Assembly: GCA_005799545.1 (NCBI GenBank)
Contig: SYGM01000080.1
Span: 1 to 33,312, forward strand
DNA length: 33,312 bases
Origin: Planctomycetia bacterium
GTDB taxonomy: Bacteria > Planctomycetota > UBA1135 > GCA-002686595
Reading direction: 5' to 3'
The position numbers were made by a program, and so were the translations under genes. The stretch's first letter is position 1. The number at the start of each line of letters is the position of its first letter. The notes under the pieces were generated by a model, which worked only from the letters and a program-made list of their open reading frames with translations, did not search any database and was not told the DNA's origin. Shown in pieces: positions 23,921 through 32,318 of the stretch.

Positions 23921-26769
23921 CAGCGCACCTCCTGACCGTTGACCCAGACGCGCAGCACGCTGGTTGCGGGCTCCACGGGAGTCCCGTCGAGCAGCAGCAC
24001 ATCGGCGTCCATGCCGACCGCAAGCTTTCCGACCCGGGCCGAAAGACCCATCATCTTCGCCACGTCGCTGGTCAGGGCCCTGAGCGCTCCCTCGGGGCTC
24101 ATGCCCTCAGAGATCGCATAGCTCGCCATCAGCGGCAGATCCGCGGCACCCTCTTCCGCCGCGCTGTGGAACGCGACGGGGATGCCGGCGTTCTGCAGCT
24201 CGGTGAAGCGATTGCGCTCGCGCGCCCCCGCATCTGCGTCCACCACGAGGACAGCCTGGGTCAGGAGCACTCCGGCTACGCGACCCGCGATCTGGTCCGC
24301 GACCTTGTAGGCCTCGGTCGCAGAGTACAGCACCGGCTTGATCCCGGCATCTTCGAAGGCCTTGACGCACTCGAGGATCTCGTCCATGCGGTCACACTGG
24401 ACGATCACGGCACCCTGACCCTTCATCGCGCGGCGGTACGCCTCAAGCTCGGGGTCGATGCCTGGCGAACGCGGTGCGACCTTGGGTTCTTCGGGCTTGT
24501 CATCCTTGGCCTTGCGGGGCTCGGGGCGCGCAGCAACCTCGTATTCGGTGCTCTTCTGCTGGAGCTCGAAATCCGCGCTGGTCTCACCCAGCGTCACCTT
24601 GCCCTTGAGCTTGCCCTTGACCTGCTCGGCATCGAGCGTGACGCGACCCTTCGAGCCATCGCCCTCAAGGTGGACCTTCTTGTCCGTGCGCTTGCCTTCG
24701 ACGCTGATGAGATCATCGGAAAGGCTGGCGCAGCGCAGCGAGCCGCAGATCACTCCGTCGACGTCGCTGACGTAGATGCGCATGCGCACGCCCTCGCCCT
24801 CGCCCTCGCCCATCACAAGCTTGGTTTCCCAGGAGCCAGTGATCGGCTTGGCGGGCTCTTCCTCGCCCTTCTTCTTGTCTTCCTTCTTTTCCTCCGGCTT
24901 GGCGGCCTCGCCTTCCTTCTTCTCTTCCGGCTTGGCGGCCTCACCTTCCTTCTTGGCGCCCTCGTCCTTCTTCGCGGCGGGTTGCGCAGCGGCGGCAGGC
25001 TTGGGCGGGACGTAGCTGGCGAGCTTCTTCTCGTACTCGTCCCACTTCTTGGCGTAGTCCCCGGCCTTGGCAAGCTGGCTGCGCACGACGGCACCCGACT
25101 GCGGACGATAGCGCTCGGTCCAGTTGACGCGCAGCACGCTCGCTTCGGACACGACCATGTCTTCGACCTCGGTGCCTGCCGGCTTGTAGGCAAGCATCGG
25201 CGTGCCGGTGCGCGAGCCCCCGCGCGGAGACATGAGCACCGTGGTCACGCCAGCCTGAGCCACGCGACGGTCGGTGAAGTCCCCGGGCTCGAGAATGCGC
25301 GACAGTGCGAAGCGTGCCCCCGGAGTGCGCTGAGAACCCTCCAGACCAAGGAAGCTCATCGCATCGATCATGCCCGGCATGGCGGACTTGCCGCGCACCA
25401 CCGTGGCGCCCGCGGGACGGCCCACGCGGCGTCCCACCGCGCGGATCTTGCCGTTCTCCATCAGCACCTCACCGGGCGCGAGCACTGTGCCGTCGCCCAG
25501 ATGCAGCTCATCCACGCACAGGACCGTGGCCGCGGCCTCGTACGCCTTGTACACGATTTCTCCGTCGATCCAGGTCGCGAGCGCACTCCCGCTGCCGCCC
25601 AGCGGAGCTCCCGCGAATACGGCGAAGTCGGCGTCCTTGCCCGGTTCGATCGAACCGACGCGATCCGACACGCCCAGGATCTGCGCGGCGGACAGCGTCA
25701 CGGCACGCAACGCAGCGGCTTCGCTCAGGCCTCCGCGCGAGGCCACGGCAGCCGAGTAGCGCAGCGCCGAAACCGGCGCGTTGTTGGGAGCGCTGATGGC
25801 GAAGCGCACGCCCGCCTTTTCCAGCGCTGCAGCCATCGCGAATTCCGGCCACTGCGCATCAGGGCCCTTGCCCATGTCGCGGCCGGAGAAGCCGTTGGGC
25901 AGGATCGGAGCGTCCACGATGACGCTGACGCCGGCCTTCGCGATCTCCGTGGCGATCGCCGAGGTTCCCTGACCGCCGTCGATCACGACGGGTTGGCGGG
26001 ATTCGCGCGCGAAGGCAACCAGCGCACCGGCTTCCTCCGTGCTCTCCGCAGCCATGCGCCAGGGCAGCTTCTTCTCCATCAGCTCGCGCAGCGCGGGCGC
26101 GGCTTCGGGGCCGAACTCGCCGTTGGGTGCTCCGCCGTTGGCCTGTTCGATCAGCTCGCGCAGCGCGACCATCGCTCCCATCAGGGTGCGCGGCAGCTGC
26201 GGCTTCTCGTAACCAAGACCGATGTCGATCACCGCAGGCACCGGCGGCTTCCAGTAGCCGGGCGTCGCGCGTGCTTCGGCGCTGATCGCACCGTGGATCA
26301 TGTTGGAGGCGGAGAGCACGCGGTGCGCATCGTCCGCGCCCGCCAGCTTCACCACCGCGCCCTGACCGGCGATGAGTCGGCGGCGTGCAGGTGCGATGTA
26401 GGAGCTCGTCACGCCTTCCTGCAGAGCGAAGACAAAGCTGGTCTCCGCTTCGTAGAGGTCGATTGCGAGCAGTGTGGGATCCGCGCTGCGATCCGAGGCC
26501 GACACGGAACGTCCGATGGTCGAGTCCGCGGCCACGAGGCCGGGCGTGATCACGGCATCCGGTCCATAGTCGACAACGCGAGCGTTGGCGGGGACGTTCA
26601 CATCGGTACCGACGGCAAGGATCTTGCCGCCGCGCACCAGAATGGTGCCGTTGGAAACGCTGGCGCCGTTGACGACGTGGATCGTGCCTGCCTTGAGTGC
26701 CACGATGCCCTGCGCCGGATCAGCACCGGCGCTCAGCGCGAGAGCGAGAAGCAGAGGTGAGAAAGCCAT
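23920..26769 (-). CDS. Tandem amidohydrolase-fold protein (double pseudoenzyme), operon gene 5
   Basis: The 949-residue exported product contains two complete family domains. Domain 1 (about residues 25-415) ends in GSIEPGKDADFAVFAGAPL; domain 2 (about 420-949) ends in MDADVLLLDGTPVEP. Both lack the HxH motif: TPGLVAADSTIG and MPGMIDAMSFLG. The other ligand positions are also lost (VVIDGGQG, VIVDAPIL; VIVQCDRM, VLYSATEA). Domain 2 has a YAKKWDEYEKKLASY helix, a Lys/Glu tract with an 11-residue repeat (GEAAKPEEKKE), and an inserted ~100-residue beta-rich module (ITGSWETKLVMGEGEGEG ... GKVTLGETSADFELQQ) that resembles a lipocalin-like or small beta-barrel segment. It lies 8 bases after gene 4. 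A structural or substrate-binding role is inferred. Confidence 0.83.
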   Translation of the reverse strand: MAFSPLLLALALSAGADPAQGIVALKAGTIHVVNGASVSNGTILVRGGKILAVGTDVNVPANARVVDYGPDAVITPGLVAADSTIGRSVSASDRSADPTLLAIDLYEAETSFVFALQEGVTSSYIAPARRRLIAGQGAVVKLAGADDAHRVLSASNMIHGAISAEARATPGYWKPPVPAVIDIGLGYEKPQLPRTLMGAMVALRELIEQANGGAPNGEFGPEAAPALRELMEKKLPWRMAAESTEEAGALVAFARESRQPVVIDGGQGTSAIATEIAKAGVSVIVDAPILPNGFSGRDMGKGPDAQWPEFAMAAALEKAGVRFAISAPNNAPVSALRYSAAVASRGGLSEAAALRAVTLSAAQILGVSDRVGSIEPGKDADFAVFAGAPLGGSGSALATWIDGEIVYKAYEAAATVLCVDELHLGDGTVLAPGEVLMENGKIRAVGRRVGRPAGATVVRGKSAMPGMIDAMSFLGLEGSQRTPGARFALSRILEPGDFTDRRVAQAGVTTVLMSPRGGSRTGTPMLAYKPAGTEVEDMVVSEASVLRVNWTERYRPQSGAVVRSQLAKAGDYAKKWDEYEKKLASYVPPKPAAAAQPAAKKDEGAKKEGEAAKPEEKKEGEAAKPEEKKEDKKKGEEEPAKPITGSWETKLVMGEGEGEGVRMRIYVSDVDGVICGSLRCASLSDDLISVEGKRTDKKVHLEGDGSKGRVTLDAEQVKGKLKGKVTLGETSADFELQQKSTEYEVAARPEPRKAKDDKPEEPKVAPRSPGIDPELEAYRRAMKGQGAVIVQCDRMDEILECVKAFEDAGIKPVLYSATEAYKVADQIAGRVAGVLLTQAVLVVDADAGARERNRFTELQNAGIPVAFHSAAEEGAADLPLMASYAISEGMSPEGALRALTSDVAKMMGLSARVGKLAVGMDADVLLLDGTPVEPATSVLRVWVNGQEVR
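24893..24954. repeat. Two-copy 33-bp tandem repeat in the Lys/Glu linker
   Basis: The 29-base core TCCGGCTTGGCGGCCTCRCC plus TTCCTTCTT occurs at 24893-24921 and 24926-24954, with period 33 (11 codons, GEAAKPEEKKE). The copies differ at one position in the core, so this duplication is recent and in frame. Confidence 0.8.
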
Positions 26770-26777
26770 CGCGAAGC

Positions 26778-28331
26778 TCAGCCGTCCTTCCCGTCTTGCT
26801 GGTCCTGATCGGAATGCCCGCCGTGGCCGTGGCCGTCGTCCGCAGGCTGCTGCACTGCCGGCTCGGCGCGCTCGCCCGGATCGAGCTTGGTCTCGTGAAC
26901 GTGGTCGGGTTCGCCCTCGTGCTCGCAGCAGACCGCGGCGGCCGGATTGCGCTCCACCATGGAAGCGCGCGGAGCCGTGTTGGGCTGCTCCACGCCATCG
27001 CGCAGGAAGCGCACGCGCGTGTCCTTGCTGCGGTCGTAGACCAGATTCCCTTCGAGAACAACGAACTGGACGGTCGTGCTGACCTTGAGCGGATCACCGG
27101 AGAGCAGCAGGACGTTGCCGTCCTTGCCCTTCTCGAGCGAGCCGACGCGCTTGCCGAGTTTGAGCATGTCAGCCGGAACCTTGGTGACCGCATCGAGCGC
27201 CTTCTGACGATCCAGACCCCAGGCCACGCAGGTGGCGGCCTGCATCCACAGGCCCTGCGCGGAGTTGCCCATCGACTGCAGCGCGAAACGCACGCCCTTC
27301 TTGTCGAGGGCGCCGGGCACGAAGGTCTCGATCTCCTTGCCGGTGACAGGATCGCGTTCCACATACACGAGGTTGGGCGAGAGGATCACGGGGATCTTGT
27401 TGGCGGCGATCAGGTCGGCGGCCTTCCACGCATCGCCCTCGAGCACCAGCGTGGCCGTCTCCATCAGGCCGTTCTCGAGCATCACCTCGATGGCCAGCCG
27501 GACAGCGGCGGCGCTGTCGCAGGCGATGAACGCGGGAATCTTGCCCTCGACCATGCGCAGGAGGGGCTCCATCTTCTCGTCGACCTCGCCACGCGGGACG
27601 ATCTCGAAGTCCTTCACCTTCCACCTGGCCTTGCCATCCATGGCGCGACCGGTCTTGTTCTCTTCCTTCTCCATGTCGCGGCCCTGGAAGAGCGCTTCAC
27701 GGCGGGCGTAGTCCTTGCCGTCCTTCTTGTCCTTGACGAGCTTCTCCACGTGCTGGCGCAGATCAAGGAAGGCCTTGCGCAGCGCCTGAGCCTGCGTGGC
27801 GCGCGAGCGCCCGGGACGCGGAGCGGCCCCGATCTTCAGTCCGGAGTTGGGGCGCACCAGCATCTGCTCGATCGTGATGCCGTAGGGCTTGACCACCATG
27901 CCCTGACCGCCGATCACGCAGGCGTTGCCCTGCTGGATGTTGAGCGTGGTCTGACCCGCGCGCAGCATGTCTTCGAAGTAGAAGCTGATCGGGTCGATCG
28001 AGTCACGCACGTCGAGGAAGGGCGCGACTTCGATGTTCTCGTTGGGGCGGTCCATGCCGCGCGAGGTGTGGGCCTCCACGTAGCCGGGGAAGGCCACGAG
28101 GTCCGGCTGTTCGAGCACCTCGATGTCCCACGCGCCCTGCTTGTCGGCGCCGACTTCGGTGATACGGCCGTTTTCGATCACGATGACGCCGTTCTTGATG
28201 TCGGCACCGGCCTGCGTGATCACGCGACCGACCTTGATCACGATGCGGCCATCGCCGGCCTGTGCAAAGGCGAAGGAGGCCAGTAGTGTTCCGCAGGTCG
28301 CGCCGCTGAAGAGTTGCTTGAAGGTGAGCAT
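26778..28331 (-). CDS. Exported amidohydrolase-fold protein with His-rich tail, operon gene 4
   Basis: The 517-residue protein has a signal peptide ending AFA-QAGD. The HxH motif is half kept (FPGYVEAHTSRGMD); strand 5 reads FIACDSAAA, strand 6 LVLEGDAWKAAD and strand 8 FALQSMGNSA, so a normal metal site cannot form. IGGQGMVVKP and GSLEKGKDGNVLLLSGDP match the family. A charged insert (VKDKKDGKDYARREAL, EKEENKTGRAMD) lies before strand 5. The last ~70 residues are unique: CCEHEGEPDHVHETK, then DDGHGHGGHSDQDQQDGK, a likely metal-binding or flexible tail. I chose ATG 28331 because it gives a signal peptide; an ATG at 28424 overlaps the upstream gene. The 49-base gap upstream is the longest in the operon. 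Confidence 0.82.
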   Translation of the reverse strand: MLTFKQLFSGATCGTLLASFAFAQAGDGRIVIKVGRVITQAGADIKNGVIVIENGRITEVGADKQGAWDIEVLEQPDLVAFPGYVEAHTSRGMDRPNENIEVAPFLDVRDSIDPISFYFEDMLRAGQTTLNIQQGNACVIGGQGMVVKPYGITIEQMLVRPNSGLKIGAAPRPGRSRATQAQALRKAFLDLRQHVEKLVKDKKDGKDYARREALFQGRDMEKEENKTGRAMDGKARWKVKDFEIVPRGEVDEKMEPLLRMVEGKIPAFIACDSAAAVRLAIEVMLENGLMETATLVLEGDAWKAADLIAANKIPVILSPNLVYVERDPVTGKEIETFVPGALDKKGVRFALQSMGNSAQGLWMQAATCVAWGLDRQKALDAVTKVPADMLKLGKRVGSLEKGKDGNVLLLSGDPLKVSTTVQFVVLEGNLVYDRSKDTRVRFLRDGVEQPNTAPRASMVERNPAAAVCCEHEGEPDHVHETKLDPGERAEPAVQQPADDGHGHGGHSDQDQQDGKDG

Positions 28332-28380
28332 CGGAAGAATCGAGAGTGGTTGTCTTGTGTTGTGCGGAGAGATGAGGAAA

Positions 28381-29637
28381 TCAGCGCGCGTCCGTGGGAC
28401 GCGGATCCAGCACCAGAGCGCCATCGATGATCACGCCGATGACGCGGGAGGTCGGTTGGAAGGGCTCGCCGTTCCACAGCGCGAGGTCGGCATCCTTGCC
28501 CACCTCGAGGGTGCCCACGCGGTCCTCGACCCCGAGGAAGCGGGCGGGAACACTCGTGACGGCTGCCAGGGCCTTGTCGAACTCCAGTCCGCCCTGCATG
28601 GCATAGCCGGCCTGACTGGCCAGCGAGTACAGCGGTCCGGAACCGCCATGCGCGGAGAACGCCACGGGGACGTTCTCATCGCAGAGCAGCTTGGCGACAT
28701 TCCACGCCATGAACGAACCTTCGCCCGTTCGGCCATCCACGGGGAACGGCGGCAACACGACGCCGACCTTGGAGCGCACGAGCAGTTCAGGCTCCTTCCA
28801 GGCCTCGGCGGCAGCATCGACGAAGACGCGCGGCTTGCCGGCAATCTGCGGCTCCTGCTCGAGTTCCTCCTTTAGGAACACGGCGGTGCGGATGTCCTGA
28901 GTCGTCCAGGCCTGAATCGACAGGGTCAGCTTGCCATCGAGTGCGCGCAACAGTTCCGCGCTGCCCGGGAGGGCGCGTGCCGGATCGTTCTTGCCGGCCA
29001 CGGCCTCGTAGAAGCTCTTTCGCCATTCCCACTCCACGCCCATGCGCGTCGTCGGACGGCGGTTGTAGAAGCTGCGCGGACGCTGGAAGGCCGGTGAGTT
29101 GCGGGTCGAGGGCTGCGAGCCCATGGAACCGCGCAGCACGGCGTCGGCCTTGAGCGTGCGGTCCTTGACGGTCGGCTTGCCGGCCGTCTTGAGCGCGATA
29201 CCCAGTCCGCCGATGACGTTCTCATCCTGCGGACAGACCAGCGCCGTGGTGACGCCGGACTCGGCCTGGCGATCCCAGCGCACATCGAAAAGATCGAGTG
29301 CGTCGGCGATGCGCAGCTCGGGCGTCACCTCGCGCGACTGCTCGACACCGGCAGTTCCGGGGCCGAGGCGGACGCTGGCGTCGATCATGCCGGGAGTGAC
29401 GGCATACACGCTGAGCGTGTACTTGCCGTTCTCCTCTGCGGCGCCGGGACCCACGGCGCCGATCTTGGAGCCGTTGACGAGCACAGCGCCATCCTTGATC
29501 GCGCGACCGGTCGCGGTGTAGACGCGCTCCGCGCGCACGATCCAGTTCTGACGGGGAGCCTCGCCTTGCGTGAGGGGCTGGCGGATTTGTTGGGCGGGCA
29601 GTGCCGCGATGAACAGAGCGAACAGGGGGAGGCTCAT
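28381..29637 (-). CDS. Exported amidohydrolase-fold protein (pseudoenzyme), operon gene 3
   Basis: The 418-residue product starts with a short signal peptide (SLPLFALFIAALPA-QQ). Family strands are clear (RAERVYTATGRAIKDGAVLV, ESGVTTALVCPQDENVIGG, LGIALKTAGKP, GTLEVGKDADLALWNGEP). The metal positions read TPGMIDASVRLGP, FVDAAAEAWK and VAFSAHGGSGP, so no ligand set remains. A basic segment FQRPRSFYNRRPTTR precedes the WEWRKSFYEAVAGK helix at the place where paralogues carry the Lys/Glu insert. ATG 29637 overlaps the upstream stop as ATGA, indicating coupled translation. Role unknown; partner or binding protein is the inference from context. Confidence 0.82.
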   Translation of the reverse strand: MSLPLFALFIAALPAQQIRQPLTQGEAPRQNWIVRAERVYTATGRAIKDGAVLVNGSKIGAVGPGAAEENGKYTLSVYAVTPGMIDASVRLGPGTAGVEQSREVTPELRIADALDLFDVRWDRQAESGVTTALVCPQDENVIGGLGIALKTAGKPTVKDRTLKADAVLRGSMGSQPSTRNSPAFQRPRSFYNRRPTTRMGVEWEWRKSFYEAVAGKNDPARALPGSAELLRALDGKLTLSIQAWTTQDIRTAVFLKEELEQEPQIAGKPRVFVDAAAEAWKEPELLVRSKVGVVLPPFPVDGRTGEGSFMAWNVAKLLCDENVPVAFSAHGGSGPLYSLASQAGYAMQGGLEFDKALAAVTSVPARFLGVEDRVGTLEVGKDADLALWNGEPFQPTSRVIGVIIDGALVLDPRPTDAR

Positions 29638-30725
29638 GGCTTCTTGACCTCGTGGACGAGCTTGCCGTCGATGTAGACCGATTGAACGCCGCTGCTGAGC
29701 TCGAGCGGGTTGCCGCTCCACAGCACGAGGTCCGCATCGCGGCCCTTCTGCAGGCTGCCGACATGCTTGGCGACGCCGGCCACCTCAGCGGCCTGCGTCG
29801 TCAGCGCGCGCCACGCGCGCTTCCTGTCCATGCCCTCGCGGATGCACAGGCCTGCGGTGAAGCGCATGGCCTGCGGATCCAGCATCGGGTTGTCGACGCC
29901 GAAGCCGAAGGCGATGTCACTCGCCGCCAGCTTGACCGTCGACTGGATGGAGCGACGATCGGCACCCCCGGCGAGCGGGGCGACGATCACCGCGAGTCCG
30001 GCCTCGCTCAGCACGTCGAGCTGCTCGCCGGCGAGATCCGCGCCGTAGATCGCTCCGCGCAGCTTCCAGCGGCGCGAGAACTCGCTGGCACGCTGCACAT
30101 CCGCCCGGGTCGCGACCTCGAAGAGGCAGGGCAGCTCGCCGGCGCGGGCGCGCGCAAAGGCGCCGCTGGGTTTTTCAAAGCGGTTGTTCAGCTCCGCCAC
30201 GGCCGAGGCAAAACTCGTTGGATAGGCGTTGAGGGACAATGCGGCCGCGGAGAAGCCCAGCGAGAGGTGCGCCGAGCGCGAGAGGATTCTCCCGCCGCCC
30301 GTCTTCACCACCGCGCTGACTCCGCCGGAGAGCGAGCGCGGTGAGGGCGTCAGCACCAGCGTGGTGATGCCCGCGGCCGCTGCCTTGGCGTACTCGCTGC
30401 TGCGGGGATTGAAGGCCCACGCCACCTCGGCGTCGAGCACCGGGCGGGTGGCATCACGCATTTCCGCGGGATCAGAGCCCATCGAGTGCAGGCCCACGAG
30501 ACCGGCGCTGAGCCAGCCCGCGTGCTCCACCACGGCGCAGTTTTCAGGCAGGTCGACCTCGCGCGCGATGGCGCGGATCCGGCCGTCCTCCACCAGCACC
30601 ATGCCGCCGTCGAGCACGGTGCTGTCGTCCAGCAGCACATGCCCCGCGCGGATGGCGAACGTTGCAGGAAGCTCGGCTGCCGGGGCGGCCAGAAGCGAGA
30701 AAGCGGTGGCGATCGTCAGCAGCAT
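29634..30725 (-). CDS. Short exported amidohydrolase-fold protein (pseudoenzyme), operon gene 2
   Basis: At 363 residues this is the most compact member and lacks the Lys/Glu insert. The signal peptide is LLTIATAFSLLAAPAA. Landmarks are DDSTVLDGGMVLVEDGRIRA, AAGITTLVLTPSPRSLSGG, VSAVVKTGGG and GSLQKGRDADLVLWSGNPL. The HxH motif is reduced to one His (SAGLVGLHSMGSD). Strand 5 (CLFEVATRAD) and strand 6 (GAIYGADLAG) have no His; strand 8 reads GFGVDNPM, which keeps an Asp in a non-standard setting. It starts three bases after gene 1 and overlaps gene 3 by four bases. Confidence 0.82.
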   Translation of the reverse strand: MLLTIATAFSLLAAPAAELPATFAIRAGHVLLDDSTVLDGGMVLVEDGRIRAIAREVDLPENCAVVEHAGWLSAGLVGLHSMGSDPAEMRDATRPVLDAEVAWAFNPRSSEYAKAAAAGITTLVLTPSPRSLSGGVSAVVKTGGGRILSRSAHLSLGFSAAALSLNAYPTSFASAVAELNNRFEKPSGAFARARAGELPCLFEVATRADVQRASEFSRRWKLRGAIYGADLAGEQLDVLSEAGLAVIVAPLAGGADRRSIQSTVKLAASDIAFGFGVDNPMLDPQAMRFTAGLCIREGMDRKRAWRALTTQAAEVAGVAKHVGSLQKGRDADLVLWSGNPLELSSGVQSVYIDGKLVHEVKKP

Positions 30726-30728
30726 GGA

Positions 30729-32318
30729 TCAGTTCTCCGGATTGAGGACCACGCGGCCGGCGGAGATCACGCGCACCACGCGCGTCGCTCCCTGCAGCGG
30801 CCGTCCATCGAGCAGCAGCAGATCGGCGTCCTTGCCGCGCTCCACGCTGCCCACGCGGCGATCCACATCGAGGATGCGAGCCGCACCGATCGTCAGCGCC
30901 TCAAACGCCTTGTCCGCATCCAGGCCGTGGCCCATCGCCATCTGGGCCATCAGCGGCAGGTCCCGCGTCGCCGCCGGATCCGCGCCGCCGCTGCCGAGCA
31001 CGACCTGAACGCCCGCGCGGGCGAGATCGCCGGCGAGCGACAGATCCGCACCGTCGTATTCATCGGGTGCGCCGCGGCCGCGCAGCGTCGGCCAGACCAG
31101 CACGGGCATGCCGCGCTCGCTCAGCTGCTTCGTGAAGGAGCGCGACTCGCTGCCGCCGACCAGCACGAAGCGCGTGCGTGTGTAGAGTTCCGTGGCCTTG
31201 AAGAAGCTGCGCAGCTCGGCATGGCGGTGCACCTGCACGAACAGCGGAAGTTCGCCGTTCCACACGCGACCCAGCGTTTCGCCGTCATCGTCGTAGCGGG
31301 GCTCGTTGGGCTGCTTGTCTTCCTTGTACTTCTTCTCTTCGAAGGTCTTGCCCTTGTCCTTGGCGTCCTTCTCTTCCTTCTCGCGGTCCTTCTTGGCCTT
31401 CTTGAACTCCTTCTCGAGTTCCGCGTCCTTCTCCGCGATTTTCTTCTTCCACTCGGCGAGCTCGTGCTTGTACTCGATCTGCGCCTGCAGGTAGTTGCGG
31501 CCCTGCTCCAGCGCGCCGCCGATGCGGTCCAGATCCGCCAGACGGTCGAAGATGTCCATGCCGCGGGCGCCGGCATCAACCTGCACCAGCTGGCCGTCGA
31601 TCACCTGCAGCTGGCCGCCGCCGCCGCCGGCGTTCGCGCTCAGTCCGACGTTGATGGCGACGCACCCCTCGCGCGTCAGCATCACCAGACGCTCATCCAG
31701 GCCCGGAGCAAGGCGCACCACGGCTCCCGTGCCGCCGACCCGCGCCGTGGCTCCCGCCTGCACGCGCGCCGTGGTGACGCCCGCCCGCAGCGTCTGACGG
31801 CGCAGCTCCTCGGCGCTCCACATGTCGAACGCATCCGCGCTCTTGCTCGCCGGCCCCAGGCCGCCGTCGTTGAGCGAACCCGGATCGATCGCGAGCGCCG
31901 ACCAGACGTCGATGAAGCCCGCGCAGACCGTGTCCGCATCGAGCACCTGCGCGTCCTTGGGCTGCTCCAGCCCCGCACCGACGCCGACGATCCGGCCATC
32001 GCGCACGAGCACAGCGGCGCCTTCCAGCTCGACACCGGGACGCACGATCACGCGCTTGGCGCGGATGAACAGCGTCGGACCTGGTTCAAGAGGCGGAAGG
32101 ATCTCGCGCGGCGGCTCCTCCTTGGGCTTGGCCTCTTCCTTGGCCTTCTCGCCCTTCTCATCCTTCTTCTTGGTCCCGGAGTCCTTCTTTGCGTCGCCTT
32201 TGGAAGGCGACTCCTGCTTTTCGGCGGGCGGGGCCTTGGTTTCGGGCTTGGGGTCCTTCTCCGACTGAGGCGCGCCACCGAGCAGCGCGAGGGCCAAGCA
32301 GCCCAACTGGATCCACAT
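30729..32318 (-). CDS. Exported amidohydrolase-fold protein with charged inserts, operon gene 1
   Basis: The promoter-proximal gene encodes 529 residues. AAGGAG nine bases before the ATG is the best ribosome site in the operon. After the signal peptide (CLALALLGGA) comes a ~50-residue Lys/Glu/Pro linker (KPETKAPPAEKQES ... KEEPPREI). The fold follows: KRVIVRPGVELEGAAVLVRD, LRAGVTTARVQAGATARVGG, TGAVVRLAPG, GSVERGKDADLLLLDGRPL. The metal motif reads CAGFIDVWSALA; one strand 5 His pair remains (VQVHRHAEL), but strand 6 (FVLVGGSES) and strand 8 (VVLGSGGADP) have lost theirs. A long predicted coiled coil (ELAEWKKKIAEKDAELEKEF, KKAKKDREKEEKD) occupies about residues 283-340. Such a helix could drive assembly with other operon products. 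Confidence 0.83.
   Translation of the reverse strand: MWIQLGCLALALLGGAPQSEKDPKPETKAPPAEKQESPSKGDAKKDSGTKKKDEKGEKAKEEAKPKEEPPREILPPLEPGPTLFIRAKRVIVRPGVELEGAAVLVRDGRIVGVGAGLEQPKDAQVLDADTVCAGFIDVWSALAIDPGSLNDGGLGPASKSADAFDMWSAEELRRQTLRAGVTTARVQAGATARVGGTGAVVRLAPGLDERLVMLTREGCVAINVGLSANAGGGGGQLQVIDGQLVQVDAGARGMDIFDRLADLDRIGGALEQGRNYLQAQIEYKHELAEWKKKIAEKDAELEKEFKKAKKDREKEEKDAKDKGKTFEEKKYKEDKQPNEPRYDDDGETLGRVWNGELPLFVQVHRHAELRSFFKATELYTRTRFVLVGGSESRSFTKQLSERGMPVLVWPTLRGRGAPDEYDGADLSLAGDLARAGVQVVLGSGGADPAATRDLPLMAQMAMGHGLDADKAFEALTIGAARILDVDRRVGSVERGKDADLLLLDGRPLQGATRVVRVISAGRVVLNPEN

Noticed and set aside
23860-26760. 966-codon open frame on the plus strand opposite operon gene 5
   Set aside because: It mirrors the GC-rich third positions of the real gene, has no domain, ribosome site or signal, and is very rich in His/Arg/Gly/Ala as expected for an antisense shadow. 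The same applies to the long plus-strand frames at 19925-21235, 22502-23935, 26697-28286 and 30486-32420.
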